Source: Ctena decussata (Eukaryota; Mollusca; Bivalvia; Lucinida; Lucinidae). From it: 64,000 nt of DNA. Positions 56,801 through 64,000 of this stretch are shown piece after piece; within the stretch, counting starts at the first letter, position 1; each line of letters begins with the position of its first letter. The notes beneath the pieces are model-generated. The model was not told the origin of the DNA. It was given only the letters and a program-made list of their open reading frames with translations, and searched no databases. The position numbers were made by a program, and so were the translations under genes. The stretch covers positions 7,316,001-7,380,000 of the forward strand of contig OZ022511.1 of NCBI GenBank assembly GCA_963989385.1, written 5' to 3'.

Positions 56801-59800
56801 GGATGTCAACTTATCTTCTGAAAGCTAACAGTAAACCAAGCAATATAGCAAACGGTTCCACTGAAACATATCTGAAACATTATAAAGCAGTACATTGATG
56901 CAACTGTTTAGTATGTGACCTTGACCTTATGTCTACAGCAGCATCCAGATAATGTAAATTGTTGCAACCTAGAGGTAAACAAAGTCACATACCAAAAGTT
57001 CTACAAAAGAAGATGCGAAAAATAAGCAAATAATATAAACTTAACATAAAACTTTAACATGGAAAAGCATATCTGTGACCTTGACCTTGAGTCAAGGCAT
57101 TTGTGGAGATTATATAAAATACATTTTTAGACCAATACCTATAATCATACCAAAAATAAACCAAACCCAAAAAAGGATTTGGATGACATGAGATCTCAAA
57201 ACCTTAAAACAAAACATATATGAAAATGTCTAAGTCAGTGACCTTGACCTCTATGTCACAGGCATTTGAAAAGATGGTACAAAATAAACTTTGGACATAT
57301 AAACCAAACGGAACAAAGAGTTTAGATAATATAAGATCTTAATAACTTAAGTAGGTGCAAAACTTCAACATGAAAAATCAAAGTCCATGACCTTGACCTC
57401 TAGGTTACAGGCATGGGTGGGAATGGTATAGAATATAACTTTGTACCAACATCTATCATCATGCCAAAGATAAACACAACCCAACAAAGGGTTTGAATAA
57501 TATAGAGATATTAAAAACTTTAACGCAAAACTTTAACATGAAAAGTCAAAGTCCGTGACCTTGACCTCTATGCCACAGGCATGGGAGGGGATGGTACAGA
57601 ATAAAACTTTGGACCAATATCTATCATCATGCAAAACATAAACACAACCCAACAAAGGGTTTGAATAATATAGAGATCTTAAAAACTTTAACGCAAAACT
57701 TTAACATGAAAAGTCAAAGTCCGTGACCTTGACCTCTAGGTCACAGGCATGGGTAGGGGTCGTATAGAATAAAACTTTGGACTATTATCTATCACCATGC
57801 CAAATATAAACCTAATCCATCAAAGGGTTTGGATAATATAAGATCTTAAAAACTTTAACGCAAAACTTTAACGCAAATGTTAACTTACGGACGGATGGAC
57901 GGACGGGAGGACGGACGGACAGACGGACGAATGGACGAACGGACATCGGACGAAAGCTATATACCCCTCGGCATACTTCGTATGCCGGGGGTATAAAACA
58001 AGGTTGGCTGGGAAATACCGATGGCGGGAATTCCCAGTGGTAATTACGGGTAATTACCGTCCTTGGAAATACCCCAAATTTGGCCTAAGTGGGAAATACT
58101 GGGAAATATGAATTTTTTAGAGTTGTTTTTCTTAAAATATTCTATCATATTTTCTTAAATTTAAGTTGATAGCACATATTTGTTATCACTTAATATACAT
58201 ATCATGCAAATAAGGTTGTAGATTCCAGGACTGGTCCATGCTAGAGGACACAGCAGATGATTCTTGGTTGTGTCAAAGGCTGTAATTTCAAAGAAAATTG
58301 CTTTTACAATTCTTATTTATAAAAATAACAGACTGTAAAATCCCTTCTTTAGTCACTTAACAGTGGTGATTCAACACTGTATTTGTAAACACAAGATCTT
58401 ATTATCATTTGGTTCTCATACAAATGTATATACTAAACTGAGCTGCAGTTTTACTTATACCTTTTTGCCTGGTTCAGGGGTCAGTCTAGGGTTCTCAGAC
58501 AAGGAGAAGTTTGGCAAAATTTTCTGAATTTCAGTGAGAAGTTTTATTCTTATTTTGGATTTTTTTTATACATTTTTGTGTTTTATACACTTTGACTTCT
58601 CACTCAGCTCAAAATGGGAAGAAGTCAGTCAGCCTAAGAAGAGGATTTCTTCCACTTCTCCCACTAGGCTGACCCTTGCTGGTTTATCACTGTTAAAGAT
58701 CATAGCTTTCTGTAGGCTTACTTAATCTGTTCATTATGATACCAAAATTTGACAGAACCCTGTGAAGGTCTTCAAAGCTGGGCATAGAGTCACAACTACT
58801 TCACAAACACAGATTGTGTACCAAACTCCAGTTTCTTGCATGTATCCCTGAGTTTGTCACCTAATTAATTAAACAATGATGTGTGGACATTGTACTCCAA
58901 AGGTTACCTGATGAAGTCCTGTAATGTCTTTTTTTCCCCAAGGGCTTCTCAAGAGAATATCTATCTTATTGATTAACTATGCTTCCTATTGTAAGTAATG
59001 ACCAAATACCACTGAAGGTGTGAAAAATGCTTTAATTGTCTTGATTCAACTGACAGGTGACAATTATTGTAGATACTTTTAATCTCAGTGTGTTATAACA
59101 GCTTTCTGATAGACAGAGACAACTGAACATGCAGACTCATCTTCGGACAGTTCATATAAGAAAATAATTTGATTGCATAAAGCAGATCTAGACAATACTT
59201 TATCTGTACCCTTGTTTAATGTTTAAATAAAGGGATGTTTAATTATTTTTTGCGTTGCATATATAGTTTAATGGCTGTAATAAAACATATTTAAAACTTT
59301 GTAGGTGGAGAGAGACCAATTTCCCAGTAATTCCCGGGAATTACCAGTATTTCCCGGGAATTACCAGTATTTCCCACCGTCCTGGGAAATATGAGTATTT
59401 CCCGCCTTTTTGCCAACCTTGGTATAAAAAGAATTCATCTATGGGTTCAGGAGATATGTGTCTTTAAAAAACTTTAACCAAAACATCCAATCAATAAAAA
59501 GACAATTCTCTAAGTCCATGACCTTGACATAAAGGTCACTGAGGGGGTGGGGGTAGTACCCTGGAAAACTTTGGACCAATATCTAACTACAATGCAAGTA
59601 TCAAAGGAATTCATCAATGGGTTAAGGAGATATTGGGCTTTATAAAACTTTAACCAAAACATCCAGTACAAAAAACTCCCAATTTTCTAAGTCCATGACC
59701 TTGACAGCAAGGTCACTAAGGGGGGTGGGGGTGGTACCCTGTTAAACCTTGGACCAATATCTAACTACAGTGCAAGTATCAAAAGAATCCATCCATGGGT

Positions 59801-61106
59801 TAAGGAGATATAGGTCTTTAAAAAACTTTAACCAAAACATCCAATCCGGACGCCGACGCCGACGCCGACGCCAGGGTGACAACAATAGCTCTTCCTGAAC
59901 TTTCGTTCAGGCGAGCTAAAAATGGTTCTATATAACGGTAACACTGTGAAAACGAAAAAAAACAAGCTACCTCAAGAAGGCCCAAATATTCGCTGCTGGG
60001 AGGTTCAGCTCTTTTTTTGTGCCTTCTAATCCGACAAATACTGATATACAGGCAGTACTTGGACCAATCTCCTTACACATTCTAAACAGAGCTGAAAAAA
60101 TATTACAACAAAAATTCTAAATATTGGGACAGACAGCAAAAATGTAGCAAAATATCATTTTTCTGTCAAGAGTTTGCAAATATTACTTATGGTCGCAAAA
60201 TCATAACATATTTCAATAAAATCAACAATATTTAAAGATTTACTCCCTTTATAATATAACAAAAATAATTTGATGAAATATTTCATGCAATACCTCCGAC
60301 ATGGTCTAACAATACATTTGAATTAGAGTTTAGATAATAATATTTGATAAAAGTGACTTTAAACAAAAAATAAGATAATTATTATACAATCGCGGACCGT
60401 GGTTGAAATCGCATTATTGGACAAAAATAATTTATTCATACGTCACAATCACGTGCACGAATAAGAAAAACACCTCTACATGATCACATGACACACGTGG
60501 TCAAAATCGATATTCTTACAGGCCGTGAGGAAATAGGTAATTTGCATTTTGATTTGAAGATTATTTTTCATTCCACATTTATCGAATAAACTTGCATTTT
60601 CTCAAAACTTTTACGGCTAATTATGAGACTATTACATATTGTCTAACGAAATTTTGTTTAAATATTTGTTTCTGAAAACATGAAATAAGCGAGGGAGACA
60701 ATCTTTAAATTTCCGCTTTTTAGATACATTTGGCTGCTCAGCAAATCGCTGAATTCAGCAAGAAAGCATCGTTTTAGTCTGTCTCGACAGATACAATGTA
60801 GATTTGAGCAAATAGTGGAGACATTGATCAGACTGCTCTGCAGGAGCAGTCTAATCGGGGTCTACACGGTTTGCCATTTGATTTTCAATCGTTTGGGAGC
60901 CATTCCTGCATTAAAAAATAAAACTCAAGTTCATAATTACAAATGCCACACGCTGTTAGCTGGGTGGGTCTTTTCAAATGCCTTACCAGTTTTTTCAGCT
61001 ACCTGTCTCGGCAATAGGTTTCTAAATGTATTGGCTACCCCAGCGTCAGAGATGACCATCTTGGCTGCTATATCAGTGTCACGTCCATTTCTGTTTACTC
61101 GTACTC
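50737..61106 (-). CDS. RETSAT: RETSAT-like all-trans-retinol 13,14-reductase, C-terminal half (six exons)
   Basis: The family saturates the 13,14 double bond of retinol using a bound dinucleotide cofactor in the ER membrane system; it belongs to the CrtI/phytoene-desaturase-like flavoproteins. Six exons on the minus strand (61106-60987, 60091-59971, 54740-54610, 54079-53913, 52053-51894, 50885-50737) join with matching phases to about 282 residues and a TGA stop, against roughly 600 for the whole protein. Diagnostic stretches are VISDAG, VFVGLEGTKKELNLP, FIGFPSAKDPSWESRYP, IDVGTP, NGEIYGL and GLYLTGQDIFTGGF. The N-terminal Rossmann half must lie beyond base 64000. Introns reach 5.2 kb and are full of repeats. 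No stop or frameshift was found, so the gene looks intact. A paralogue within the family cannot be excluded. Confidence 0.92.
51260..51330 (-). tRNA. tRNA-Gly (anticodon GCC)
   Basis: The 71-nt cloverleaf starts GCATCGGTGGTTCAGTGG, with anticodon loop CTGCCAT and T loop TTCGAAT. Two mismatches are visible: T:C in the acceptor stem and C:T in the T stem. A run of T follows on the minus strand within three bases of the 3' end, as for RNA polymerase III termination. The gene lies in the last RETSAT intron, on the same strand. It is not followed by a SINE body, so a true tRNA gene is likelier than a SINE head. Confidence 0.85.
51894..52053 (-). CDS. RETSAT: RETSAT-like exon, IDVGTP block
   Basis: Acceptor TGTTCTTACAG, donor GTACGC. 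Starts in phase 0 and ends in phase 1. Carries IDVGTPISNRYYLG and NGEIYGL. Confidence 0.92.
52070..52335. repeat. two tandem palindromic units, ACTCAAAATAAAGCAC
   Basis: Each unit has arms CTCAAACTCAAAATAAAGC and the complement around a CGGAA-containing loop, at 52095-52185 and 52243-52312. GGTTATAAAA outer parts are also inverted. Confidence 0.75.
52640..52880 (-). repeat. decayed SINE-like repeat
   Basis: Shares GCTGGGTTGACAGA and nearby blocks with 63860-63990, which ends in a weak tRNA-like head. Confidence 0.3.
53078..53293. mobile_element. foldback MITE, copy 5
   Basis: ATTGAACCGCGACACGAC to GTCGTGTCGGAGCTCAAT, with TA on both sides as a possible target duplication. Confidence 0.7.
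53913..54079 (-). CDS. RETSAT: RETSAT-like exon, RGYEYE block
   Basis: Acceptor CCTTTTTCTTTCAG, donor GTTCGT. Encodes KSTCTMFALCPHHWF and KRVKHRGYEYESQK. Ends in phase 0. Confidence 0.92.
54175..54370 (-). mobile_element. tRNA-headed SINE, family B, copy 2
   Basis: The head on the minus strand from 54370 has an A-box-like TAGCTCATAAG and B box GGGTTCGAGACCC. The body matches 16930-17119. It lies between RETSAT exons. Confidence 0.7.
54610..54740 (-). CDS. RETSAT: RETSAT-like exon, PSAKDPSWESRYP block
   Basis: Acceptor TTGTTGGTTTTTCAG, donor GTATAA. Encodes FIGFPSAKDPSWESRYP, the most diagnostic stretch of the family here. Confidence 0.93.
54886..55123. mobile_element. foldback MITE, copy 6
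   Basis: TTGAGCCGTGGCACGA to TCGTGTCGCGGCTCAA, with the GATCAGCC and GCTACCTCC interior well preserved. Confidence 0.8.
55124..55490. other. intron, no recognised feature
   Basis: Short ORFs only; an A/T-rich AAATAAATAAATAAG stretch near 55415. Confidence 0.3.
55508..55912. mobile_element. MITE-like element with AGTGATATATTG ends
   Basis: AGTGATATATTGCTTGAC at the left and AGTGATATATTGAGCAAC near the right end are each followed by AAATCACT. A complementary GTGATTTGTTGCCCAATAT lies at 55799, next to a CGCGCTTCGCG hairpin. Confidence 0.5.
56650..57990 (+). mobile_element. second pearl-like element, (ACGG)n type, nested in the first
   Basis: Ends TATACCCCCGGC (56679) and GCCGGGGGTATA (57984) are inverted. 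Seven core units of about 160 bp carry GTGACCTTGACC. An (ACGG)n-like tract is at 57892-57950. It interrupts a core unit of the outer element, which resumes at 59430. Confidence 0.7.
57999..59421. mobile_element. 1,423-bp hAT-like element with 8-bp target duplication
   Basis: Ends CAAGGTTGGC and GCCAACCTTG are perfect 10-bp inverted repeats. The target GTATAAAA is duplicated at 57991-57998 and 59422-59429. Near both ends GGGAAATAC and GGGAATTAC are repeated, as expected of transposase-binding subterminal repeats. No transposase ORF. Confidence 0.88.
59971..60091 (-). CDS. RETSAT: RETSAT-like exon, VFVGLEGTKKELNLP block
   Basis: Acceptor ATATTTTTTCAG, donor GTAGCT. Encodes SVFVGLEGTKKELNLPAANI. 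Enters after one codon base and leaves after two, matching its neighbours. Confidence 0.92.
60092..60790. other. intron, AT-rich, no repeat recognised
   Basis: No gene or element supported. Confidence 0.35.
60797..60880. repeat. short GATCAGACTG foldback
   Basis: TGATCAGACTGCTC and GAGCAGTCTAATC are arms of a short palindrome, related to 31.12 and 13.13 kb. Confidence 0.5.
60987..61106 (-). CDS. RETSAT: RETSAT-like exon, VISDAG block (first in window)
   Basis: Donor GTAAGG. Encodes KMVISDAGVANTFRNLLP, the segment before the VFVGL exon in this family. The acceptor CCAG directly follows an (ATT)n microsatellite on the minus strand. Confidence 0.9.
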
Positions 61107-61108
61107 CT

Positions 61109-61109
61109 G

Positions 61110-61144
<35 letters not shown>
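61109..61144 (+). repeat. (AAT)n microsatellite at a splice acceptor
   Basis: About eleven AAT units; on the minus strand they take the place of the polypyrimidine tract of the adjoining RETSAT exon. Confidence 0.95.
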
Positions 61145-61237
61145 GTAAATTAATAATAAAAGTAATATTTAACTAACAATAATTACACTGATCAAAATCT
61201 TCAGCAAATATCTTCATATATAATAGGTGAATGGGTA

Positions 61238-61440
61238 CACTTTCAGGGGAACTCTACCACTCTACCATTATCGGTTTGAAGTCCCGCCCCCCCCCTCCCC
61301 TCCTCTACTCCTCCCCCAACTCAAGGTGGTCAACTCTTGAAGAAAAGAATTTGCTCGTCTTGGAGCAAATTCTTTCCTTCAGAGTAGACCCTAATTTGGG
61401 AGAGCGTTGTCATGTAGTGAACCAAATAGGAAGTCACAAG
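61238..61440 (+). repeat. interspersed repeat paired with 46.6 kb
   Basis: CTTTCAGGGGAACTCT, GAGTAGACCCTAATTTGG and AGGAAGTCAC blocks, plus a GAATTTGCTC / GGAGCAAATTC hairpin. Confidence 0.45.
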
Positions 61441-61517
61441 TGCTGTCTATCTTTGAAAAAAAATGACACAAAAAACATGATGGCATAGCCATACACCTAA
61501 AGCTTGATGTTCAGACA

Positions 61518-61750
61518 ATATAAGAGGTCCTGGGTTCGATACCCAGTCTGGCCACATACTTTCGTTTCTCCTTCCGCTGATTCAAGAAGGGCAGTTGTCA
61601 GTTACTGGCGAAAGTATGTGCACTTAGTACTGGTTAACAACTTAGGAGGTCTAAGCCTGCCCAGGAATTGTGTGGTTAGGTTAACTGACCGTCCCGACAT
61701 GACCATAGCTGTTTACCGTGGACGTAAAGCAATAAATCAATCAATCAAAC
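61518..61750 (+). mobile_element. tRNA-headed SINE, family A, copy 4 (head truncated)
   Basis: Begins near the B box (GGTTCGATACCC), has the family body and ends in AATCAATCAATCAA. Confidence 0.85.
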
Positions 61751-61879
61751 TAGTCGGGTTGCCAACTGAAGATTTTGGGTGCAACCCAAAAAAATAGTCC
61801 GCACAAAATGTTTTTGCATAAATGTGTTCACCAACATGTCCGTACACTGAAACTGAATGATGCCACCTTGGCATCGTTG

Positions 61880-62235
61880 GGGAAATTAAAATATTCAAGA
61901 TGGCGTCCAAGATGGCCGCCAAGGGATAGAATCATCAATATCTTCGAAAGTATGTAGGTTTGAAACATACTTTTGGTTGCTTCATATGGGTTTTCGCGGT
62001 GGAGGAATCGATTAAGAATGTTAAAAATTATTTCAGACAAATCAGTTACAAAATGGCGGACAAGATGGCCGCCAAAGCATAAAAACCTCCATATCTTCTT
62101 TAGTATACGGGTTAGAAACATGATTTTGGTGTCTATGTATAGGTTTTCTGGGTCAAGGAATCCATTAGGCATGTTAGAATTTACTTTAAGGCACTTAGTT
62201 GCACAAACTGGCTGGCAAGATGGCGGATGAAGCAT
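61880..62235 (+). repeat. tandem repeat with AAGATGGCCGCC units
   Basis: Two ~160-bp units. Shared parts are AAGATGGCCGCCAA, ATATCTTC, GTTTTC and AAGAATGTTA-type blocks; a third partial unit starts at 62217. Confidence 0.7.
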
Positions 62236-62239
62236 CGAT

Positions 62240-63855
62240 TACGGAACTGAATGTCTAAGAAACGCACTTTTTGACAGCAGAATTCATGTTTTAGCAAGTT
62301 TTTTTTAACGCGGAATTTTGAAATTATAAGATATATGAATATAAAAAATATAGTTATAAAGACGCCAGTTTGCATCTGATAGTGTTACTATCCCAAGAGA
62401 CCATGATGATCCATAAGAGCCAGCCCCGTTTAGAAAACTTCAGTCGTAACAGAAAGACATCGATATCTCGATCATTCATTATAATTTTGAGAATGTCGTT
62501 TCTAATGGCCTTTTTCTTTGTTCATAATTCCACGCATGTACCTTTTGGCAAAGTAGAATGATAGACAAAGATCAAGACCTAATACAATCAGACCCCACAT
62601 CCCGCCCTCAAAACCGAAATACAAAAAAAAAAAATGATAACAGTTCGCGAAAGACAAGCATGGTAAACAGAAAGAACAGCCCTTTCCCAGACATTCAGCT
62701 ACCTCAACTGAAAACAACAGTAACATTTATTTTACATATTTCATATTTTAAATAGGACAAAACAGAAAGCAAACTAGGCAGCTATAAGGTAACCATAAGA
62801 CCACAGACAAGCGGAGATAAGAACATGTAACATTGAGGAACGACAACAGAAGTACGTGTATTGCCTTGGAACGGTCAGTAATACATGATGGGGACAAGTT
62901 AACTAGTTTCACTGGGTCCAAACCCTCGCCTTCTACTTCTGCAGTGGTTCAAAACATTTAGTCAGCATTTTGTCTGCATGAAGGTTACCTAACCCATCAT
63001 AGAATCATCACAGACAATAAATAAATCACGGATAAAACCTGTGGTGATTCAAAGATGAGGACTCGACAGAAACAGCGTATTGTGACACCTGGAGAGCTCT
63101 CCGATATCAAACAACACAGATGAAATCCTGGAGCAAAAGAAAACCACCCGTAGAACCCCAAAATGGCCAAGCAGTGGGGCAATATTTTGATCTTGGCACA
63201 AAGGGTTTATTACTTTGATTGCTTTGTTGACTTAATGTTTTGTAAGAAGAATCCTTTTTTTGCCCTGACTTTATAGATTTACTTTCAGCTCTTTGATTTT
63301 ACGCTGAAATCATCTCAAAGTTACGCTTATAGCATATGGGTTATAAGCAGGAATGACCAACCCTTGGCGACAAAAGATTGACTCTGCCAGGAAACTTTAT
63401 TGCAGTTTTGGTTAATCCATTTCAGGGATAGTTCTAACTCTGCTTGTACCTTTTCTTTTCCAAATGTAAAGTCAGTTATTCAGTTTGTCAATAGAGTACG
63501 TGACCTGGGTTTTGGGGCGTGCGTGACCCATTGTTTATTTGTACATATTTAAGTCTTGAGAGGAGTGTGAACTATTACATGAAAATACCTACTTATGCAT
63601 TCAGTGGTTCAGGAGAAGAGGACTTTTTAGATGAAACGGTGACACCTTGGGCCGCAAGCATTCATACCAAGCTTTAGTTCTCTCAAACAAATGGAAGTAT
63701 AGCTATATATCAAATTATCCCAGTAGCCTTTGTGACGTTGGAGCAGTGCATGGGTTGTTAGATTCTCATTGTGTCTTTGACATTATGCGTTATTATGAAA
63801 GGTCAGGCTTTAATCCTATCCTTGTACCGTCTTTTGACCATCCTTGATTCTAGTC
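62240..63855. other. intron or 5' part of the RETSAT locus, no feature recognised
   Basis: No upstream RETSAT exon was found on the minus strand despite looking for a phase-1 donor; short ORFs look random. Confidence 0.3.
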
Positions 63856-63859
63856 AGGT

Positions 63860-63990
63860 ACACATTTTTTGCTGAGTCGACAGATGGCCTTTTTCAGTTG
63901 TTGTCAGAGATAGGATTTCAAACCCACTACTTTTTGAACCTAAGCCAACTACTCTAGTCACTCAAAGTGATTTTGATAGGCACAGCGACT
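63860..63990 (-). repeat. decayed tRNA-headed repeat
   Basis: The minus strand has TAGAGTAGTTGGC (A-box-like) and GTGGGTTTGAAATCC (B-box-like). The body resembles 52780-52860. Confidence 0.35.
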
Positions 63991-64000
63991 TCGGAGAAGA

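Larger units (their letters stand above)
56009..59919 (+). mobile_element. pearl-like element, (GCCGAC)n type, with nested insertions
   Basis: Left arm AGAGCTGTCGCCTGACAGC and AGCTCGCCTGAA. GACCTTGAC core units at 56405, 56570, 59519 and 59697; GACGCC repeats at 59848-59872; right end TTCAGGCGAGCT. The middle is displaced by the nested element from about 56650 to 57990. A poly(G) run of about 26 lies near 56236. Confidence 0.75.

Overview
The window looks like intergenic and intronic DNA of a bivalve mollusc, probably a heterodont (venerid-type) clam. That placement is inference. It rests on low gene density, many short palindromic elements, tRNA-headed SINEs, several LINE families with short-repeat tails, and pearl-like tandem-repeat elements with (ACGG)n or (GCCGAC)n arms. 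Nothing bacterial or operon-like is present.

The clearest host gene is on the minus strand at 50.7-61.1 kb: the last six exons of an all-trans-retinol 13,14-reductase (RETSAT-like). All five internal junctions agree in phase and the 5' half lies beyond base 64000. A tRNA-Gly(GCC) gene with a T-run sits in its last intron. Weaker host evidence: a two-exon unknown gene end (4.72-5.42 kb, minus), an orphan SWIM-type zinc-finger terminal exon (6.85-7.04 kb, minus), one hemicentin/VWA-like exon (25.09-25.21 kb, minus) and a tentative two-exon gene end (21.96/24.22 kb, plus).

Layout. 0.15-4.6 kb: a 4.4-kb element with long terminal inverted repeats and a 16-mer recurring along its length. 5.5-15.7 kb: a dispersed repeat present whole (inverted) at 14.4-15.7 kb and split by 5.2 kb of DNA with G-run ends at 5.9-11.1 kb; two LINE fragments. 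16-21.5 kb: palindromic MITE, SINEs, a LINE 3' end with intact tail, and a Mutator-like MITE. 23-24.1 kb: a 170-bp tandem array. 26-32.6 kb: a minus-strand LINE ORF2 (endonuclease, RT, 2A-like N-terminus) broken by a 2,420-bp CACTG-ended element and an 831-bp TTAA-flanked element. 32.6-40.2 kb: mini-palindromes rich in ACGTCG/ACGTTGA, a direct duplication, and a cluster of a second 16-mer. 40.2-43.7 kb: a LINE ORF1 broken by a second 2,420-bp CACTG copy. 44-50.7 kb: hAT-like MITE, SINEs, a 330-bp palindrome of short units, a pearl-like element, a minisatellite and foldback MITEs. 56-59.9 kb: a nest of pearl-like element, second pearl-like element and hAT-like element inside a RETSAT intron.

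Most of the window is therefore a record of layered transposition. Several target-site duplications can be read directly, and both CACTG insertions and the TTAA insertion come out of their LINE reading frames exactly. Coordinates of CDS, tRNA and TSD-bounded elements are base-level readings; other repeat boundaries are approximate.
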